Source: an uncultured Bulleidia sp.
GTDB lineage: Bacteria; Bacillota_I; Bacilli_A; Erysipelotrichales; Erysipelotrichaceae
Direction: 5' to 3'
DNA length: 6,252 bases
Assembly (NCBI GenBank): GCA_934757945.1
Contig: CAKVLT010000100.1
Span: forward strand, 1 to 6,252
Positions 4,991 to 6,252 of the stretch are shown here, piece by piece; the stretch's first letter is position 1, and every line of letters starts with the position of its first letter. The position numbers were made by a program, and so were the translations under genes. Under the pieces are notes generated by a model. It was given only the letters and a program-made list of their open reading frames with translations, did not search any database and was not told the DNA's origin.

Positions 4991-6136
4991 CTACTTTTCA
5001 TCTATATGTATGTTTTTCTGTGCAAGAACAGAATTTATCAGTTTGGCAGTGAGAGTATACACAACAGAGAATACCGGTACTCCCAAAAACATTCCCACAA
5101 TGCCAAATAAGGAACCACCTGCAATGATAGCAAACATCACCCATAATGTCGGTAATCCCATAGAATCCCCCAGAATATACGGGCCGATAAGATTACCATC
5201 AATCTGCTGGAGAATAAAGATAAAAATCAGGAATTCAAAGGATTTGATTGGTTCAATAAGAACCAGGATAATCAGACATGGAACTGCGCCGATAAATGGT
5301 CCAAAAATCGGAATCATGTTGGTAATACCGACTACAAATCCAATCAGAGGAGAATATGGCATCTTTAAGAAAGCACAGACAAAATAGCAGATAATTCCTA
5401 TTAGAAGAGAGTCCAGTGCTTTACCAAAAATGAATTTATTAAACATATCCGCTGTCAGCCGGCAGACCATAATGCAGGAATCCGCTGCTTTCTCATTAAA
5501 TACCGCATACAGTATTTTTTTCATCTGCAGTTTGAATGTTTCTTCCTGCAGAAGAAGATACATGGTGACAATAATGCCAACAAAGAAATTAATAACATTC
5601 TTAACAAAACTGACAGAATAGGAAACAACTATGGCAATACCGCCCTTATTCCCCACTAGCCAGCCGGAAACGATTTTATATACAGAATTCAGTCCGTCAT
5701 TCAGCACATCTGCTATTTCTTTATCACTGCCGATATTTTCAATCAGACGACTTGCAGAATCCATATAGACATCCAGATTCTTTGCAAAGGACGATATACT
5801 GTCCACAAGCTGTGGAATCAAAATAGCAAAGAATGAGAAGATGACTGCAAGCATAAACAGCATGGAAGCCGCAACAGAAATTCTTCTTTGAGTTTTCGCA
5901 GAAAATTTAGTATTTGCGAGCCATTTGCATTCAACAATTCTTCTGAAAGGAACTAATATCAATGCAAACAGAATACCCAGCAAAAATGGTGTCATTGCCT
6001 GGAATATACCTTTCAGAGCAACACCCACACTTCTCAGGTTATTACATATCAGATAAAACAGAACAATACAGATGCCGGATATTGTAAATATAGTCACCTG
6101 TTTTCGTATTTCAGGATCTAACTTTTTCCAAATCAT
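4991..6136 (-). CDS. AI-2E / PerM family membrane transporter
   Basis: This 381-residue polytopic membrane protein has predicted segments near 14-33, 42-63, 88-108, 178-197, 242-258, 264-292, 300-310 and 330-365. The soluble stretch at about 110-165 lies between the third and fourth segments, as in the family. Signatures are NMIPIFGPFIGAVP (273-286) and QQIDGNLIGPYILGDSMG (310-327), followed by a Gly-rich C-terminal core (IAGGSLFGIVGMFLGVPV, 338-355). Family members include E. coli TqsA (linked to AI-2 export), PerM/YdiK-type proteins of unknown substrate and reported cation antiporters, so no substrate is assigned; no luxS or lsr gene is nearby. The frame can start at GTG 6142, but the GAAAGG motif (6150-6145) is only two bases from that GTG and eight from ATG 6136, so the ATG is chosen. 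It ends at TAG, 11 bases from the shared terminator. Confidence 0.9.
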   Translation of the reverse strand: MIWKKLDPEIRKQVTIFTISGICIVLFYLICNNLRSVGVALKGIFQAMTPFLLGILFALILVPFRRIVECKWLANTKFSAKTQRRISVAASMLFMLAVIFSFFAILIPQLVDSISSFAKNLDVYMDSASRLIENIGSDKEIADVLNDGLNSVYKIVSGWLVGNKGGIAIVVSYSVSFVKNVINFFVGIIVTMYLLLQEETFKLQMKKILYAVFNEKAADSCIMVCRLTADMFNKFIFGKALDSLLIGIICYFVCAFLKMPYSPLIGFVVGITNMIPIFGPFIGAVPCLIILVLIEPIKSFEFLIFIFILQQIDGNLIGPYILGDSMGLPTLWVMFAIIAGGSLFGIVGMFLGVPVFSVVYTLTAKLINSVLAQKNIHIDEK

Positions 6137-6158
6137 ACACACTACCTTTCACAGAAAG

Positions 6159-6167
6159 ATTTTAACA
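6159..6167 (-). promoter_or_regulatory. Candidate extended -10 promoter of the AI-2E-family gene
   Basis: The minus strand reads TGT-TAAAAT: the extended TG motif plus a five-of-six -10, ending 22 bases before ATG 6136. The hexamer 17 bp upstream (TATAAA, 6187-6182) is a poor -35. The predicted leader is about 16 nt. Confidence 0.45.
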
Positions 6168-6199
6168 TGATATACACTCTTTTTATATTTTTCTTAATT

Positions 6200-6252
6200 T
6201 GGGAGTAATATTCTTGTCTAGCCAGCACTGAATTTGTACTCCCATACAAATT
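6200..6252. repeat. Interlocking inverted repeats at the right edge
   Basis: TGGGAGTA (6200-6207) is the exact complement of TACTCCCA (6237-6244). Separately, AATTTGTA (6231-6238) and TACAAATT (6245-6252) form a hairpin whose six-base loop is CTCCCA (6239-6244). The two pairings compete at 6237-6238, but the loop alone can pair with TGGGAG at 6200-6205, making an H-type pseudoknot possible. No family is recognised. The window ends exactly at the last paired base, so the element may continue beyond it. Confidence 0.45.

Noticed and set aside
5010..5621. Plus-strand open frames opposite the AI-2E-family gene
   Set aside because: They have no ribosome binding sites or family features and mirror a clearly coding minus-strand frame.
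4991..6136. Quorum-sensing export role for the AI-2E-family protein
   Set aside because: The family name reflects one member; substrates differ or are unknown, and no luxS or lsr context is visible.
6137..6142. GTG start at 6142 for the AI-2E-family gene
   Set aside because: Only two bases separate it from GAAAGG; ATG 6136 has normal spacing of eight.
6201..6243. tRNA-like acceptor stem GGGAGTA/TACTCCC followed by A
   Set aside because: Only 43 nt lie from arm to arm, with no D, anticodon or T arm, so it is not a tRNA.
1..6252. CRISPR array, insertion sequence, prophage or defence system
   Set aside because: I saw no regularly spaced direct repeats, transposase or integrase motifs, or defence-type proteins in any frame.

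Overview
The window is compact, AT-rich bacterial DNA with strong AGGAGG-type ribosome binding sites, U-tract terminators and short intergenic gaps. The gene set is a class III glutamine synthetase, a YugI-type S1 protein, a YuiD-type DUF212 protein, a stand-alone NifU C-terminal domain protein and a class III PPK2. Together these suggest a low-GC member of the Bacillota, perhaps a gut anaerobe of the Erysipelotrichia or Clostridia. The class is a guess from gene content and style; the phylum is much firmer.

Layout. At 1-37 are the tail of a plus-strand gene (probably the last four codons and TAA) and its terminator. At 132-820 are two minus-strand genes: a GlsB/YeaQ-type small membrane protein (132-374) and, upstream of it, an S1 RNA-binding protein (443-820), separated by a terminator with a promoter fused to it. 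A 96-bp divergent region holds back-to-back promoters. The plus-strand pair yuiD-like (917-1372) and nifU-like (1393-1683) follows and ends in a terminator. A very AT-rich 185-bp gap precedes glnN (1869-3974). A near-perfect palindromic terminator then abuts the promoter of ppk2 (4064-4930). ppk2 converges on a minus-strand AI-2E/PerM-family transporter (4991-6136) across a bidirectional terminator. The last 50 bp contain interlocking inverted repeats and no recognisable gene. No gene-free stretch exceeds 300 bases.

How the genes work together. Most are small transcription units of general physiology: ammonium assimilation (glnN), nucleotide phosphorylation from polyphosphate (ppk2), iron-sulfur cluster delivery (NifU-like), stress or translation modulation (S1, GlsB-like) and membrane functions (DUF212, AI-2E family). 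I see no mobile element, CRISPR array, toxin-antitoxin pair, defence island, rRNA or tRNA, and no convincing new protein system. The most interesting signals are regulatory and architectural. Three terminator stems start in the same register inside a TAA stop codon. Two terminators run into extended -10 promoters that share the string TTTTGTGCTA. Several promoters would give leaders of only about 10-20 nt. There is also an orphan consensus promoter at the left edge and a possible pseudoknot at the right edge. Three start codons (glsB-like, ppk2, transporter) were moved inward from the longest reading frame on the basis of ribosome binding sites.
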